The notes under the pieces are model-generated. The model worked only from the letters and a program-made list of their open reading frames with translations, was not told the origin of the DNA and did no database searches. Source: an uncultured Psychrobacter sp. (GTDB taxonomy: Bacteria > Pseudomonadota > Gammaproteobacteria > Pseudomonadales > Moraxellaceae). From it: a stretch of DNA of 64,000 nucleotides. The position numbers were made by a program, and so were the translations under genes. The stretch lies in contig CANMUI010000007.1 in NCBI GenBank assembly GCA_947501045.1, positions 62,001 through 126,000 on the forward strand. Direction: 5' to 3'. Below, piece by piece: positions 34,836 to 43,647 of the stretch (its first letter is position 1; each line of letters begins with the position of its first letter).

Positions 34836-35018
34836 CTATAATCCTGCTGTTGATTTAAAAGCTGCTTCGTCGTAGTCTTCGCTATGAGTTACGACAATAG
34901 TACCTTGTTCGATATTAACATTGACCCATTTAACACCTGATATATTACTAGTATCAGCGACCAATTTATCAGCAGCGTCTTTATTAGCAATCGAGGTTTT
35001 GTAGCTTGTTTGTGGCAT
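34836..35018 (-). CDS. Small HMA-fold-like protein lacking CxxC
   Basis: This 60-residue ORF (MPQTSYKTSIANKDAADKL...) has the beta-alpha-beta-beta pattern of heavy-metal-associated domains, with KWVNVNIEQGTIVVTHSEDYDEAAF in the usual position after the first helix. The MxCxxC metal motif is absent, so metal binding as in CopZ is not expected. GGAG lies 8 bp before the ATG at 35018, which is preferred over the upstream start at 35096. It sits between, and opposite to, the two metallophosphoesterase genes. The fold call is inference from pattern. Confidence 0.7.
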   Translation of the reverse strand: MPQTSYKTSIANKDAADKLVADTSNISGVKWVNVNIEQGTIVVTHSEDYDEAAFKSTAGL

Positions 35019-35232
35019 TGAGATCTCCAAAATATAGACGATGAATTGATTTAAAGCCTTAGTGAATAGCTGTTTTAGTAGCCTTGTCACTGTCATATGA
35101 ACTTTAACAAAACCTTAATAGCAGTAAAAGACAGCTTATCTGTAAATTAAGCGTTTTGTCCTATTTTTGCCTTTCTACACCTGTTCAGAGCTTGATTAAT
35201 ATCAGCGCTAATGAGTCGACTTTAGGATATTT

Positions 35233-36402
35233 ATGCGCTATACGTTTTTGATTATCATCATTACGCTACTACAGTTGTTCAGCGTAGGTGCAGCTTTGAG
35301 CTTACGGTGGTGGCTACAACCTTGGGATGAGACAGTACCGCTGCTATTAAATGGCGTTACCATCGGCGTATTTGTAATCAGCAATGGTTTGTTGTTACTA
35401 AGCCGGAGTAAGTTAATAGCTAATAGCTATCGCTGGGTGAGTGGCTGGATGCTGGTTATGCACTTTTTAGTACTGAGCGCTTTAGTAACCAGTTTGTTAT
35501 ACGCCGTTTATTGGCTGGTAATGACGTTGATGGGCGCTACTACTGAGCTTGCTGGTATGTCTGCGTTTGGACTTCGAGCGTTTTTTCTATTCATATTTAT
35601 AGGTTTGTTTATTTACGCCTTATACAGCGCCTATATTCCCGTTGTTCGCAGACAAACTATAAGTATTGATAAGCCTATGATAGAGGAGCTACGTGTTGCA
35701 GTAGCTAGTGATCTGCATTTAGGACGGCTGTTTGGTAACCGCGCTATAGATAAGCTGCGTTATCTTGTCGTCCAATCCAAAGCAGATATGCTGCTCATGC
35801 CTGGCGATATTATGGATGATAATACTCAGGCATTTGTAGACTACGATATGCAAAAAGATCTGATTAAACTCTGTGAGAGTTTGCCTCATGGGGTCTATGC
35901 CACTTTAGGTAATCATGATTTGTATGGTCATGAAAAGCCTATTAGCGACTCTCTACGCGGCGCAGGCGTGCATTTATTAAACGATGAAGTGTGGCGCTTT
36001 ATTCACAACGAGCAGCCGATTTGGCTGGTAGGGCGCTTTGATAATCACAAACGTGCACGGGTAGCAACAAGTGAGCTGTTAGCGCAAGTCAATCCTAGCG
36101 AGCCGATTATCCTTTTAGACCATCGGCCAAGCGATATTGTAGAGCACAGCCAGATGCCTATTGACTTGCAGGTTTCAGGGCATACGCACAACGGACAGAT
36201 ATTCCCGGCCAATTTTATTGTAAAAGCTATCAACCGTCTGGGCTACGGTTATGAAGCAATCGGACAGGGCCATTTCGTAGTGTCCTCAGGTTATGGCTTT
36301 TGGGGTATACCGTTTCGCTTAGGCTCACGCTCTGAGATATGGCTAATCACCATTAAAAGCAATATGATCAAAAGCAGTGTCAGCTTACTAGGCGACCAGT
36401 AA
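35233..36402 (+). CDS. Membrane-anchored metallophosphoesterase (YkuE-like), paralogue 2
   Basis: The 389-residue protein has four hydrophobic helices in residues 1-140. The phosphoesterase motifs SDLHLGRLFGN, GDIMDD, GNHDLYGHE and GHTHNGQIFP follow. It is clearly paralogous to the gene at 33576-34664, most strongly in the catalytic half. The pair probably arose by duplication, with the small HMA-like gene now between them. Its 3' end overlaps the convergent esterase gene by 15 bp. Confidence 0.88.
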   Translation: MRYTFLIIIITLLQLFSVGAALSLRWWLQPWDETVPLLLNGVTIGVFVISNGLLLLSRSKLIANSYRWVSGWMLVMHFLVLSALVTSLLYAVYWLVMTLMGATTELAGMSAFGLRAFFLFIFIGLFIYALYSAYIPVVRRQTISIDKPMIEELRVAVASDLHLGRLFGNRAIDKLRYLVVQSKADMLLMPGDIMDDNTQAFVDYDMQKDLIKLCESLPHGVYATLGNHDLYGHEKPISDSLRGAGVHLLNDEVWRFIHNEQPIWLVGRFDNHKRARVATSELLAQVNPSEPIILLDHRPSDIVEHSQMPIDLQVSGHTHNGQIFPANFIVKAINRLGYGYEAIGQGHFVVSSGYGFWGIPFRLGSRSEIWLITIKSNMIKSSVSLLGDQ

Positions 36403-37665
36403 TTGCCGTACAAAGTGGCTAAACTCTTTAATAATATAGTCCGTCTCGCGACCTATGCCTTGATGAACACTCAGCAGATGAATAAAGCCATGCGGCGCGC
36501 CAAGGACCGTATAAGTCTTAACTTCAATATCTTTTTCCTGTAATTGCTTGGCGTAGACAAGCGCCTCGTCACGCAAAATATCTAGCTCGGCGGCAATGAT
36601 ATAGCTGGGACATATTTGGGCATTGTTACCATGCATGGGCGAGACCAGCGCATGCGACTGAGCTAACGGGCTTTGCTGCATATAAGCGGCGTCAAACACT
36701 TCCACATCATTGTGATCTAAAAACAAGCCTTGACCATACAGTCCCCAGCTTGGATGTTCAGCTTCGATATCAGTGACTGGATAGAGCGGCAACTGCGCCA
36801 GCGGCCGCGGCAAATCTTGTAGCATTGTAATTATTCTATCTTCATCCAACCCTAGGTTTGCCCACTGCGTAGCGTCGGGTGCAGAGAGTTGCTGGGCGAC
36901 CGAAATGGCTAAGCAGCCGCCTGCGCTATCCCCTGCCAAGACGATGCGCGATGGTAATGCGCCCAAAGTATGGCAGTGCTCAGCCAGCCAAGCGTAAGCG
37001 CTCAGACAGTCCCTAAGCGCTGTTGGGGCAGGATGCTCTGGTGCCAATCGATAATCAACGCTGACCACCGACCAGCCTGTGATTGCGCAAACGCGATAAC
37101 AAAACTCATGATGAGTATTAAGATCGCCAATACAAAACCCGCCTCCATGAAAGAACAATATGACGGTTTGATCAGCCGCCTGTTTATTAAAGCCTTGTAT
37201 CCCACTATCGTGTCTAGACTGCTGATAACAGCGTATAGTCATATCGCCGCCGTCAGCGTCCGCTATTAACTTGTCTTGCCAATACACATTATCGCTAGTT
37301 GTGAGCTTTGACGCCCCATTAGACTGCTTCCAAACCTTTGGGTCCTGCATTGAGACCATATTTGTCGCAAATTCTTGTCGCAGTTTGGGTAGTTTCTCTA
37401 GCGTTAATGGCTGCTTAAACTTATTACTCATGGCCATTATTAAACGCAAATGCGCGTCAGCGTGAGGGTACTGATCAGCTGTTGATGCTTCTAAGGAGCG
37501 GTTGATACGTTCAAGCATAGGGGCTGGCAGGCGGCCAAACCCATTTAAAGTATAGTGCATAGTGTGCATTTTATCTTGCTGGCTAAGAGCAGCCGTTGCT
37601 TTTTTTCTCGCTTTGATGGTTTTGGTTATCAGAGCATTGAGGGAGGGGAGTGGTAAAATAGACAT
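36388..37665 (-). CDS. Alpha/beta hydrolase, hormone-sensitive-lipase family esterase
   Basis: The 425-residue protein has the HSL oxyanion motif FFHGGGFCIGDLNTHH, the nucleophile GDSAGG and, near the C-terminus, the catalytic His in GAPHGF. The substrate is likely a short- to medium-chain ester. The N-terminal 120 residues form a cap-like extension. No signal peptide is evident. It overlaps the convergent metallophosphoesterase at its 3' end. The family call is strong, the substrate open. Confidence 0.92.
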   Translation of the reverse strand: MSILPLPSLNALITKTIKARKKATAALSQQDKMHTMHYTLNGFGRLPAPMLERINRSLEASTADQYPHADAHLRLIMAMSNKFKQPLTLEKLPKLRQEFATNMVSMQDPKVWKQSNGASKLTTSDNVYWQDKLIADADGGDMTIRCYQQSRHDSGIQGFNKQAADQTVILFFHGGGFCIGDLNTHHEFCYRVCAITGWSVVSVDYRLAPEHPAPTALRDCLSAYAWLAEHCHTLGALPSRIVLAGDSAGGCLAISVAQQLSAPDATQWANLGLDEDRIITMLQDLPRPLAQLPLYPVTDIEAEHPSWGLYGQGLFLDHNDVEVFDAAYMQQSPLAQSHALVSPMHGNNAQICPSYIIAAELDILRDEALVYAKQLQEKDIEVKTYTVLGAPHGFIHLLSVHQGIGRETDYIIKEFSHFVRQLLVA

Positions 37666-37908
37666 AGGTCCTCATTTTATATGTGCAGCGAATGTAGTTA
37701 AAGTAAAAATTCCTCACAGATAGGCTTGAAATCTGCACCTATCACCTTTATCAATCAGCTATTAGCCACTGTCTATAAAAAGCTTATAAAAGTAGCTGCA
37801 GAAGTACAAATAGAGCTATTAATAAAAACATATTATGAGTGAGCATAGTGTGTTTTTATTTTAAGCGCTAATTTGACAAGTCATTATTGAAATTTATAAG
37901 GAGTTATC

Positions 37909-38514
37909 ATGAGCGAACAAGTCCCTAATCAAAAATTCGAAGAAGATGAGCAACAAGCTGTACATAGTAATATTGAGCGTGATGAGAGTGTTTTGGCAGA
38001 GACTATGAATGAATTTGATCCCAACAAAGATTCAAATGCGCAGACTACCATCAACAATGAGATCGACGTTAGTGTTTTTGAAGCTCGTATTGCAGAGTTA
38101 GAAGGCGAGGTTAAGCAGGCCAAAGAAGGTACGGCTCGTGCCAATGCCGAAGCTTATAATGCCCAGAAGCGTATGGAACAAGAAGCGGATAAGAGTAAAA
38201 AGTTTGCTTTACAAAGATTCGCTAAAGAGCTCTTAGAAGTAGTCGATAATTTAGAACGCGCTATTGAAAACGCCAATGAACAAGACCCAGTTGCCGAAGG
38301 GGTAAAATTAACCCACAAAGCACTATTAGATGTCTTAAATAAGAATGGCGTAGAGGTTATTGATCCACAAGATGAAACCTTTAATGCTGATTTTCATGAA
38401 GCTGTTGGTATTGATCCTGAAGCCAAAGCAGATACCGTAGGTACAGTACTACAAAAAGGTTATAGCTTAAATGGTCGCCTGCTGCGTCCGGCTATGGTGC
38501 GTGTTGGTCAGTAA
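37909..38514 (+). CDS. grpE: Nucleotide exchange factor GrpE
   Basis: GrpE releases ADP from DnaK. The 201-residue protein has an acidic disordered N-terminus, a long coiled coil (about 55-110) and the C-terminal beta domain ending GYSLNGRLLRPAMVRVGQ. AAGGAG precedes the ATG. It lies 226 bp upstream of dnaK. dnaJ is not in the window's next positions. Confidence 0.97.
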   Translation: MSEQVPNQKFEEDEQQAVHSNIERDESVLAETMNEFDPNKDSNAQTTINNEIDVSVFEARIAELEGEVKQAKEGTARANAEAYNAQKRMEQEADKSKKFALQRFAKELLEVVDNLERAIENANEQDPVAEGVKLTHKALLDVLNKNGVEVIDPQDETFNADFHEAVGIDPEAKADTVGTVLQKGYSLNGRLLRPAMVRVGQ

Positions 38515-38613
38515 GAGTTTACAGATTAATACAAGTAGTATGGGCTAATCCTTATCAAAAATGAGGGTATTCACAAAAATTCACACAAAACAGAAAAATT
38601 GAGTATTTGTTGC

Positions 38614-38641
38614 CTTGAAAAAATAAAAGATAAACCGATAT
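38614..38641 (+). promoter_or_regulatory. Candidate heat-shock (sigma-32) promoter of dnaK
   Basis: CTTGAAA (38614-38620) is a full -35 match. After 13 bp, ACCGATAT (38634-38641) resembles the -10 consensus CCCCATNT with two differences. It lies 100 bp before dnaK. Confidence 0.5.
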
Positions 38642-38740
38642 AAAGCAACAAGTGACCAATTAAGGTCTGATAAACAGCAATAACCACAAATATTTGCGAT
38701 GTTAAATTAAAACATCGAAACAAATTAGGAGTAATAAATT

Positions 38741-40678
38741 ATGGCTAAAGTTATTGGTATTGATTTGGGTACAACCAACTCATGCGTCGCAGTAATGGAA
38801 GGCGATAGCGTCAAAATTATTGAAAACGCTGAAGGTACCCGTACAACACCGTCAATCGTTGCCTATAAAGATGATGAAACACTCGTAGGTCAATCGGCCA
38901 AACGTCAAGCAGTTACCAACCCAAATAACACTTTGTTTGCGATCAAACGTCTGATCGGTCGTCGTTTTGATGACAAAGTGGTACAAAAAGATATTGGTAT
39001 GGTGCCTTATAAAATTGTCAAAGCCGACAATGGTGATGCTTGGGTTGAGATAAATGGTAAAAAACTAGCGCCGCCGCAGGTATCTGCTGAAATTCTAACA
39101 AAAATGAAAAAAACAGCAGAAGACTATTTAGGCGAAAAAGTAACAGAAGCGGTCGTTACCGTACCTGCTTATTTCAACGATTCTCAGCGTCAAGCGACTA
39201 AAGATGCTGGTAAAATCGCTGGTCTTGACGTAAAACGTATTATTAACGAGCCAACAGCGGCAGCGCTTGCCTATGGTATGGATAAAAAGCAAGGTGATAG
39301 CACCGTTGCTGTTTATGACTTAGGTGGTGGTACTTTTGATATCTCAATCATTGAGATCGCTGATGTTGATGGCGAGCAACAATTTGAAGTATTAGCAACT
39401 AATGGTGATACTTTCTTAGGTGGTGAAGATTTTGATTCAGCTTTGATTGATTATTTAGTTGCTGAATTCAAAAAAGATCAAGACGTTAACCTAAAAGGTG
39501 ATTCACTAGCTATGCAGCGTCTAAAAGAAGCTGCTGAGAAAGCGAAGATTGAATTATCAAGTGCGCAAAGTACCGAAGTAAACTTGCCGTACATCACAGC
39601 AGATAGCAATGGTCCTAAGCATTTAGTGATTACTATTAGCCGCTCAAAACTTGAGAGTCTAACTGAAGATCTAGTGAAACGTACGATGGGTCCTTGTAAG
39701 ATTGCTCTTGAAGATGCTGGGCTTAAGAATAGTGACATTGATGACGTTATCTTAGTTGGTGGCCAGACCCGTATGCCACTAGTTCAAAAGCATGTACAAG
39801 ACTTCTTTGGTCAAGAGCCGCGTAAAGACGTGAACCCTGACGAAGCAGTTGCAGCGGGTGCCGCTATTCAAGGCGCGGTATTGTCTGGTGACAAAACTGA
39901 CGTCCTACTACTTGACGTGACCCCATTGACGCTTGGTATTGAAACGATGGGCGGTGTTATGACGCCAATCATCGAGAAAAACACGATGATTCCGACTAAG
40001 AAATCACAGGTGTTCTCAACTGCTGAAGACAACCAGCCTGCGGTAACCATTCAGGTTTATCAAGGTGAGCGTAAAATCGCTAACCAAAATAAACAGCTTG
40101 GCCGTTTTGATTTAACTGATATTCCACCAGCACCGCGCGGTCTGCCACAAATCGAGGTCACCTTTGACATCAACGCTGATGGTATCATGAACATCTCAGC
40201 GACCGATAAAGGTACCGGTAAAGCACAAAGCATTCAGATCAAAGCTGATTCTGGTTTGTCGGATGAAGAAGTTGAACAAATGGTTCGTGATGCTGAAGCG
40301 AACGCTGCCGAAGATGAGAAATTTGCTAATCTTGCGCAAGTTCGAAATGAGGCAGATGGCCGTATCCATGCAGTACAAAAAGCATTGAAAGATGCAGAAG
40401 ACAAAGTTACTGACGAAGAGAAAACTTCAGTAGAAACGGCGATCTCTGATCTTGAAGCTGCGGTTAAAGAAGATGATCATGATGACATCAAAGCTAAGCT
40501 TGAAGCTTTAGATAATGCTTTCTTACCTGTTAGTCAAAAAATCTACGCTGATAGTGGTGCAGGTAGTGAGGGCATGGATCCAGGTCAGTTCCAGCAAGAT
40601 ACGGAATCAGCTGACGCCAGCCAAGATGATGACGTAGTTGATGCTGAGTTTACAGAAGTAGACGAAGATAGAAAATAA
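38741..40678 (+). CDS. dnaK: Chaperone protein DnaK (Hsp70)
   Basis: DnaK is the ATP-driven Hsp70 chaperone. The 645-residue protein starts MAKVIGIDLGTTNSCVAVM. It has the ATPase signatures AYFNDSQRQATKDAG and VYDLGGGTFDISIIE, the linker DVLLLDVTPLTLGIETMG, the substrate domain, and the C-terminal tail DDVVDAEFTEVDEDRK. Length is standard. TAGGAG precedes the ATG. It is followed by a UUCG-loop terminator. Confidence 0.98.
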   Translation: MAKVIGIDLGTTNSCVAVMEGDSVKIIENAEGTRTTPSIVAYKDDETLVGQSAKRQAVTNPNNTLFAIKRLIGRRFDDKVVQKDIGMVPYKIVKADNGDAWVEINGKKLAPPQVSAEILTKMKKTAEDYLGEKVTEAVVTVPAYFNDSQRQATKDAGKIAGLDVKRIINEPTAAALAYGMDKKQGDSTVAVYDLGGGTFDISIIEIADVDGEQQFEVLATNGDTFLGGEDFDSALIDYLVAEFKKDQDVNLKGDSLAMQRLKEAAEKAKIELSSAQSTEVNLPYITADSNGPKHLVITISRSKLESLTEDLVKRTMGPCKIALEDAGLKNSDIDDVILVGGQTRMPLVQKHVQDFFGQEPRKDVNPDEAVAAGAAIQGAVLSGDKTDVLLLDVTPLTLGIETMGGVMTPIIEKNTMIPTKKSQVFSTAEDNQPAVTIQVYQGERKIANQNKQLGRFDLTDIPPAPRGLPQIEVTFDINADGIMNISATDKGTGKAQSIQIKADSGLSDEEVEQMVRDAEANAAEDEKFANLAQVRNEADGRIHAVQKALKDAEDKVTDEEKTSVETAISDLEAAVKEDDHDDIKAKLEALDNAFLPVSQKIYADSGAGSEGMDPGQFQQDTESADASQDDDVVDAEFTEVDEDRK

Positions 40679-40722
40679 TAGTCCGTATATTAAGATTATT
40701 TACTAAGTAACTAGCTAGTATT

Positions 40723-40751
40723 AAAAACGCACTCTTCGGAGTGCGTTTTTT
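40723..40751 (+). terminator. dnaK terminator
   Basis: AAAAACGCACTC and GAGTGCGTTTTT form a 12-bp stem closed by a stable TTCG tetraloop. Confidence 0.92.
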
Positions 40752-41089
40752 ATTGGGCTGGTTTTTCGGTAAGCTAGCTTTTTATCGAACTAATTTTTAT
40801 TAAGCTATCAATATACTAACAATTTTCATTTAGCTAAGTTTATGTTCTTGATTTAGCACATACTACAAAGCAAAAAGCTATCAATGTAACAAGAAGTTTC
40901 ATATATATACCTATCTACCCTTAGTACTGACAATACTTGCAAATCTTAACCCCTAAGCCATCAAACACTGACATAGGATACGAAGTATTTTGTTACTATA
41001 TATACATCGTTAGCAAACAAGGCGATGAAAATATAATTCTAAAACTAGTAAATAACTTGTTTGTCAAAATGTGTTCTAAGGAGATAATA
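40752..41089. other. Gene-free leader upstream of the barrel protein
   Basis: This AT-rich stretch has no credible gene. An upstream open frame runs in phase with the barrel gene from 40937, but it has no ribosome-binding site and no protein-like composition. A promoter is expected here; none was clear. Confidence 0.4.
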
Positions 41090-41656
41090 ATGAAAACTTT
41101 ACAGAAAACTCTATTAGCATTAGCGGTTGGTTCTTTAGTAAGCGTAGGTGCCCAAGCGGCCATTACTTATGGTAATGGTTATACTGGTACTCCCTATGTC
41201 GGTGTAAAAGTTGGTCAATTCGATTTAGATACCAGTGGTGCAGATGATCCAACAGCTTACGGTATTTATGGTGGTTTCAACTTTGATCCTAATTTTGGCG
41301 TAGAAGCTGAGTATATGGGTTCAGATGATGCTGACTATTATAACGGCGAAATTGATGCCAAGACTTATGGTGTTTATGGTACTTATCGCTATTATGTCCC
41401 TAACACCGCTTTATATGGTAAAGCCAAACTAGGTGTAGCTCGTACGAAGATTGATGGTGATAGTAATGAGCTTATTACCAATGCTAATGGTGATATCGTT
41501 AGAAGATTTGATTCTGTCTCAGATAGCGATACTCGAGTAGCAGGTGGTTTAGGTCTAGGCTATGCTGTTAATCAAGATATTGGTATTGAAGCTGAATACG
41601 ACATCGTTGGTAGCGATGCTGATCTATGGACAATTGGTGCTCATTTAAAATTCTAA
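41090..41656 (+). CDS. Outer-membrane beta-barrel protein (opacity-like porin family)
   Basis: The 188-residue protein has a signal peptide MKTLQKTLLALAVGSLVSV ending GAQA, then alternating beta strands such as YVGVKVGQFDL, FGVEAEYMGS and YGVYGTYRYYV. It ends in IGAHLKF with the C-terminal Phe expected for BAM-inserted barrels. Its size predicts an eight-stranded barrel. AAGGAGA precedes the ATG at 41090. A terminator follows. The function (adhesion, stability or small-solute passage) cannot be decided. Confidence 0.88.
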   Translation: MKTLQKTLLALAVGSLVSVGAQAAITYGNGYTGTPYVGVKVGQFDLDTSGADDPTAYGIYGGFNFDPNFGVEAEYMGSDDADYYNGEIDAKTYGVYGTYRYYVPNTALYGKAKLGVARTKIDGDSNELITNANGDIVRRFDSVSDSDTRVAGGLGLGYAVNQDIGIEAEYDIVGSDADLWTIGAHLKF

Positions 41657-41718
41657 GCACCTAGTCAATAATGTATATTATTAATAGTATATATTACAAA
41701 GCTTAATAATTAATAGAA

Positions 41719-41746
41719 ACGACTACATCATGTGGTCGTTTTTTTA
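41719..41746 (+). terminator. Terminator of the barrel-protein gene
   Basis: AACGACTACA pairs with TGTGGTCGTT (one wobble pair, loop TCA) and is followed by T residues. Confidence 0.85.
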
Positions 41747-41897
41747 TGCTTTTTATTAAAACAATAACTTTTAGGTTCTTATTTTTGGTAAGCTATAAAT
41801 AACAGTATATTATTGATTTTTAAGACAATGTTATCTGAAAATCTATGCTACATTGGAATATGAGAAGAAAGGTAGAAAGGCATAAGGGGATAAGACA

Positions 41898-42515
41898 ATG
41901 ATTGAGACTATTTGGATGATTGAACCTTGGCATTGGTTGGTACTAGGCTTTTTGTTGATGATTGCTGAGATATTTATTCCAACTTTTGCAAGTCTTTGGT
42001 TTGGTGCTGCTGCTATCATTGTCGCCGCTTTAGCGTGGTTATTACCCGTTCCTGTAGTGATACAAATATTGATTTGGTTGGGGCTCTCAGTAGTATTTAT
42101 GTTTGCATGGGTCAAGTACATGAAACCTTTATCGATAAATCGTACCAAAGCTGGATTGGGCGCCAGCGTTATTATCGGTGAGACTGGCATGATAGTACTT
42201 AAACCACAAGCGGATGCTTTAGGACTGGTACGCTTTAATGTACCAATTGTAGGCGCAGATGAATGGCTTTGTCGTACTGACGATGAAAGCGTTGAAGTTG
42301 GTGATCGAGTAGTTGTTACTGGTGTTAGTGGCAATGAGCTGATCGTAGCACCTACCAAACGTATCATGGCTCCCAGCTCTGCTGCTAACCGTCCTGATAT
42401 TACCCCTGCGGTTGTCAAGCATAGCGTTGCCAGTAAAGTTAAGGCTAGTAAATTAAACCTAGATAAACCTGACTTAGATAGAGCTCGTCTCAATAAGAAG
42501 TTTATAGATAAATAA
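41898..42515 (+). CDS. NfeD family membrane protein
   Basis: The 205-residue protein has two to three N-terminal hydrophobic helices (residues 10-75), with WHWLVLGFLLMIAEIFIPTF at the start. A C-terminal OB-like NfeD domain (about 85-150) contains GETGMIVLKPQADALG and WLCRTDDESVEVGDRVVVTGV. NfeD proteins partner with SPFH/stomatin proteins, one of which follows at 42680. A basic tail of about 40 residues after the domain is not conserved. Confidence 0.92.
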   Translation: MIETIWMIEPWHWLVLGFLLMIAEIFIPTFASLWFGAAAIIVAALAWLLPVPVVIQILIWLGLSVVFMFAWVKYMKPLSINRTKAGLGASVIIGETGMIVLKPQADALGLVRFNVPIVGADEWLCRTDDESVEVGDRVVVTGVSGNELIVAPTKRIMAPSSAANRPDITPAVVKHSVASKVKASKLNLDKPDLDRARLNKKFIDK

Positions 42516-42679
42516 GCAGTTAAAACCCTTGAGTGATAAGAGGTTATGCCAAAGTTTCTATTCAGTATTATCAAGTCCTGCCCAGCTCAGTAAAGTAAAT
42601 TATTAGTACACAGAGTAAAAGAGATCAAATAAACAGGGCATTGCTGCAGAATAGTTAGTAATAGTCCAAGGAGAGTGTT

Positions 42680-43561
42680 ATGAACAGTATTTTAAGTAAC
42701 CTAAATAGTATCAGTATTGTCATGCTGATATTAGCAGCCTTAGTGATCTTTACCGTCTTTAAAGGCGTACGTATTGTACCGCAAGGTTACAAATGGGTGG
42801 TTCAGCGTTTAGGGAAATATAATCAAACGCTAGAACCAGGCCTGACTTTAATTATTCCTTTTATCGATAGAGTGGCATACAAAGTAACTACTAAAGACAT
42901 TGTATTAGATATTCCGTCACAAGAGGTGATTACTCGCGATAACGTGGTAATAATTGCCAATGCTGTCGCTTATATTAATATCGTTCGTCCCGATAAAGCC
43001 GTTTATGGTATTGAAGATTATGAGTATGGTATTCGTAATTTAGTACAAACGTCTCTACGTTCAATCATCGGTGAGATGGACCTTGATAATGCTTTATCTA
43101 GCCGCGATGAGATCAAAGCCCTGCTCAAGCACGCCATCTCAGAAGATATCGCAGATTGGGGTATCACCTTGAAGACGGTTGAGATTCAAGACATTAATCC
43201 TTCGCAAACCATGCAAGCATCGATGGAAGAGCAAGCAGCGGCAGAGCGTCTACGCCGAGCAACAGTTACGCGCGCCGATGGTCAAAAGCAAGCGGCTATC
43301 TTGGAGGCTGATGGTCGCCTAGAAGCCTCACGCCGTGATGCTGAAGCGCAAGTGGTACTCGCCAAGGGTTCAGAGGAGTCTATTCGTCTGATCACCGCTG
43401 CTATGGGTGATGAAGAGATGCCAATTGTCTACTTACTAGGTGAGCAGTATATTAAATCGATTCGTAAGCTAGCAGAGTCTGATAACGCAAAAATGGTGGT
43501 ATTACCTGCTGATATTTTGAGCACCGTTAAAGGTATGGTGGGCGACAAGCTTAAAGTCTAA
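42680..43561 (+). CDS. SPFH/Band 7 (stomatin-like) membrane protein, QmcA family
   Basis: The 293-residue protein has one N-terminal membrane helix (residues 10-28) and an SPFH domain starting RIVPQGYKWVVQRLGKYNQTLEPG. A long alpha-helical region (about 180-230, EEQAAAERLRRATVTRADGQ) drives oligomerisation in the family. QmcA proteins form membrane cages around other complexes, often the FtsH protease. It follows the NfeD-family gene by 164 bp, forming the usual pair. GGAGAG precedes the ATG. Confidence 0.93.
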   Translation: MNSILSNLNSISIVMLILAALVIFTVFKGVRIVPQGYKWVVQRLGKYNQTLEPGLTLIIPFIDRVAYKVTTKDIVLDIPSQEVITRDNVVIIANAVAYINIVRPDKAVYGIEDYEYGIRNLVQTSLRSIIGEMDLDNALSSRDEIKALLKHAISEDIADWGITLKTVEIQDINPSQTMQASMEEQAAAERLRRATVTRADGQKQAAILEADGRLEASRRDAEAQVVLAKGSEESIRLITAAMGDEEMPIVYLLGEQYIKSIRKLAESDNAKMVVLPADILSTVKGMVGDKLKV

Positions 43562-43586
43562 TGGATATATTGTAGTTATTTAAAGC

Positions 43587-43616
43587 AAAAAAGACCTCAA
43601 GTGAGGTCCTTTTTGT
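43587..43616. terminator. Terminator between qmcA-like gene and hemN
   Basis: GACCTC pairs with GAGGTC, flanked by A6 and T5 runs, in a convergent arrangement that can serve both genes. Confidence 0.85.
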
Positions 43617-43647
43617 TTTTAGATTTTAAATTGGTCTTTAAGATGTC

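Noticed and set aside
41843..42574. 243-codon minus-strand ORF
   Set aside because: It lies across the NfeD-family gene on the opposite strand; the NfeD frame has clear domain motifs and a neighbouring partner, so this is a shadow.
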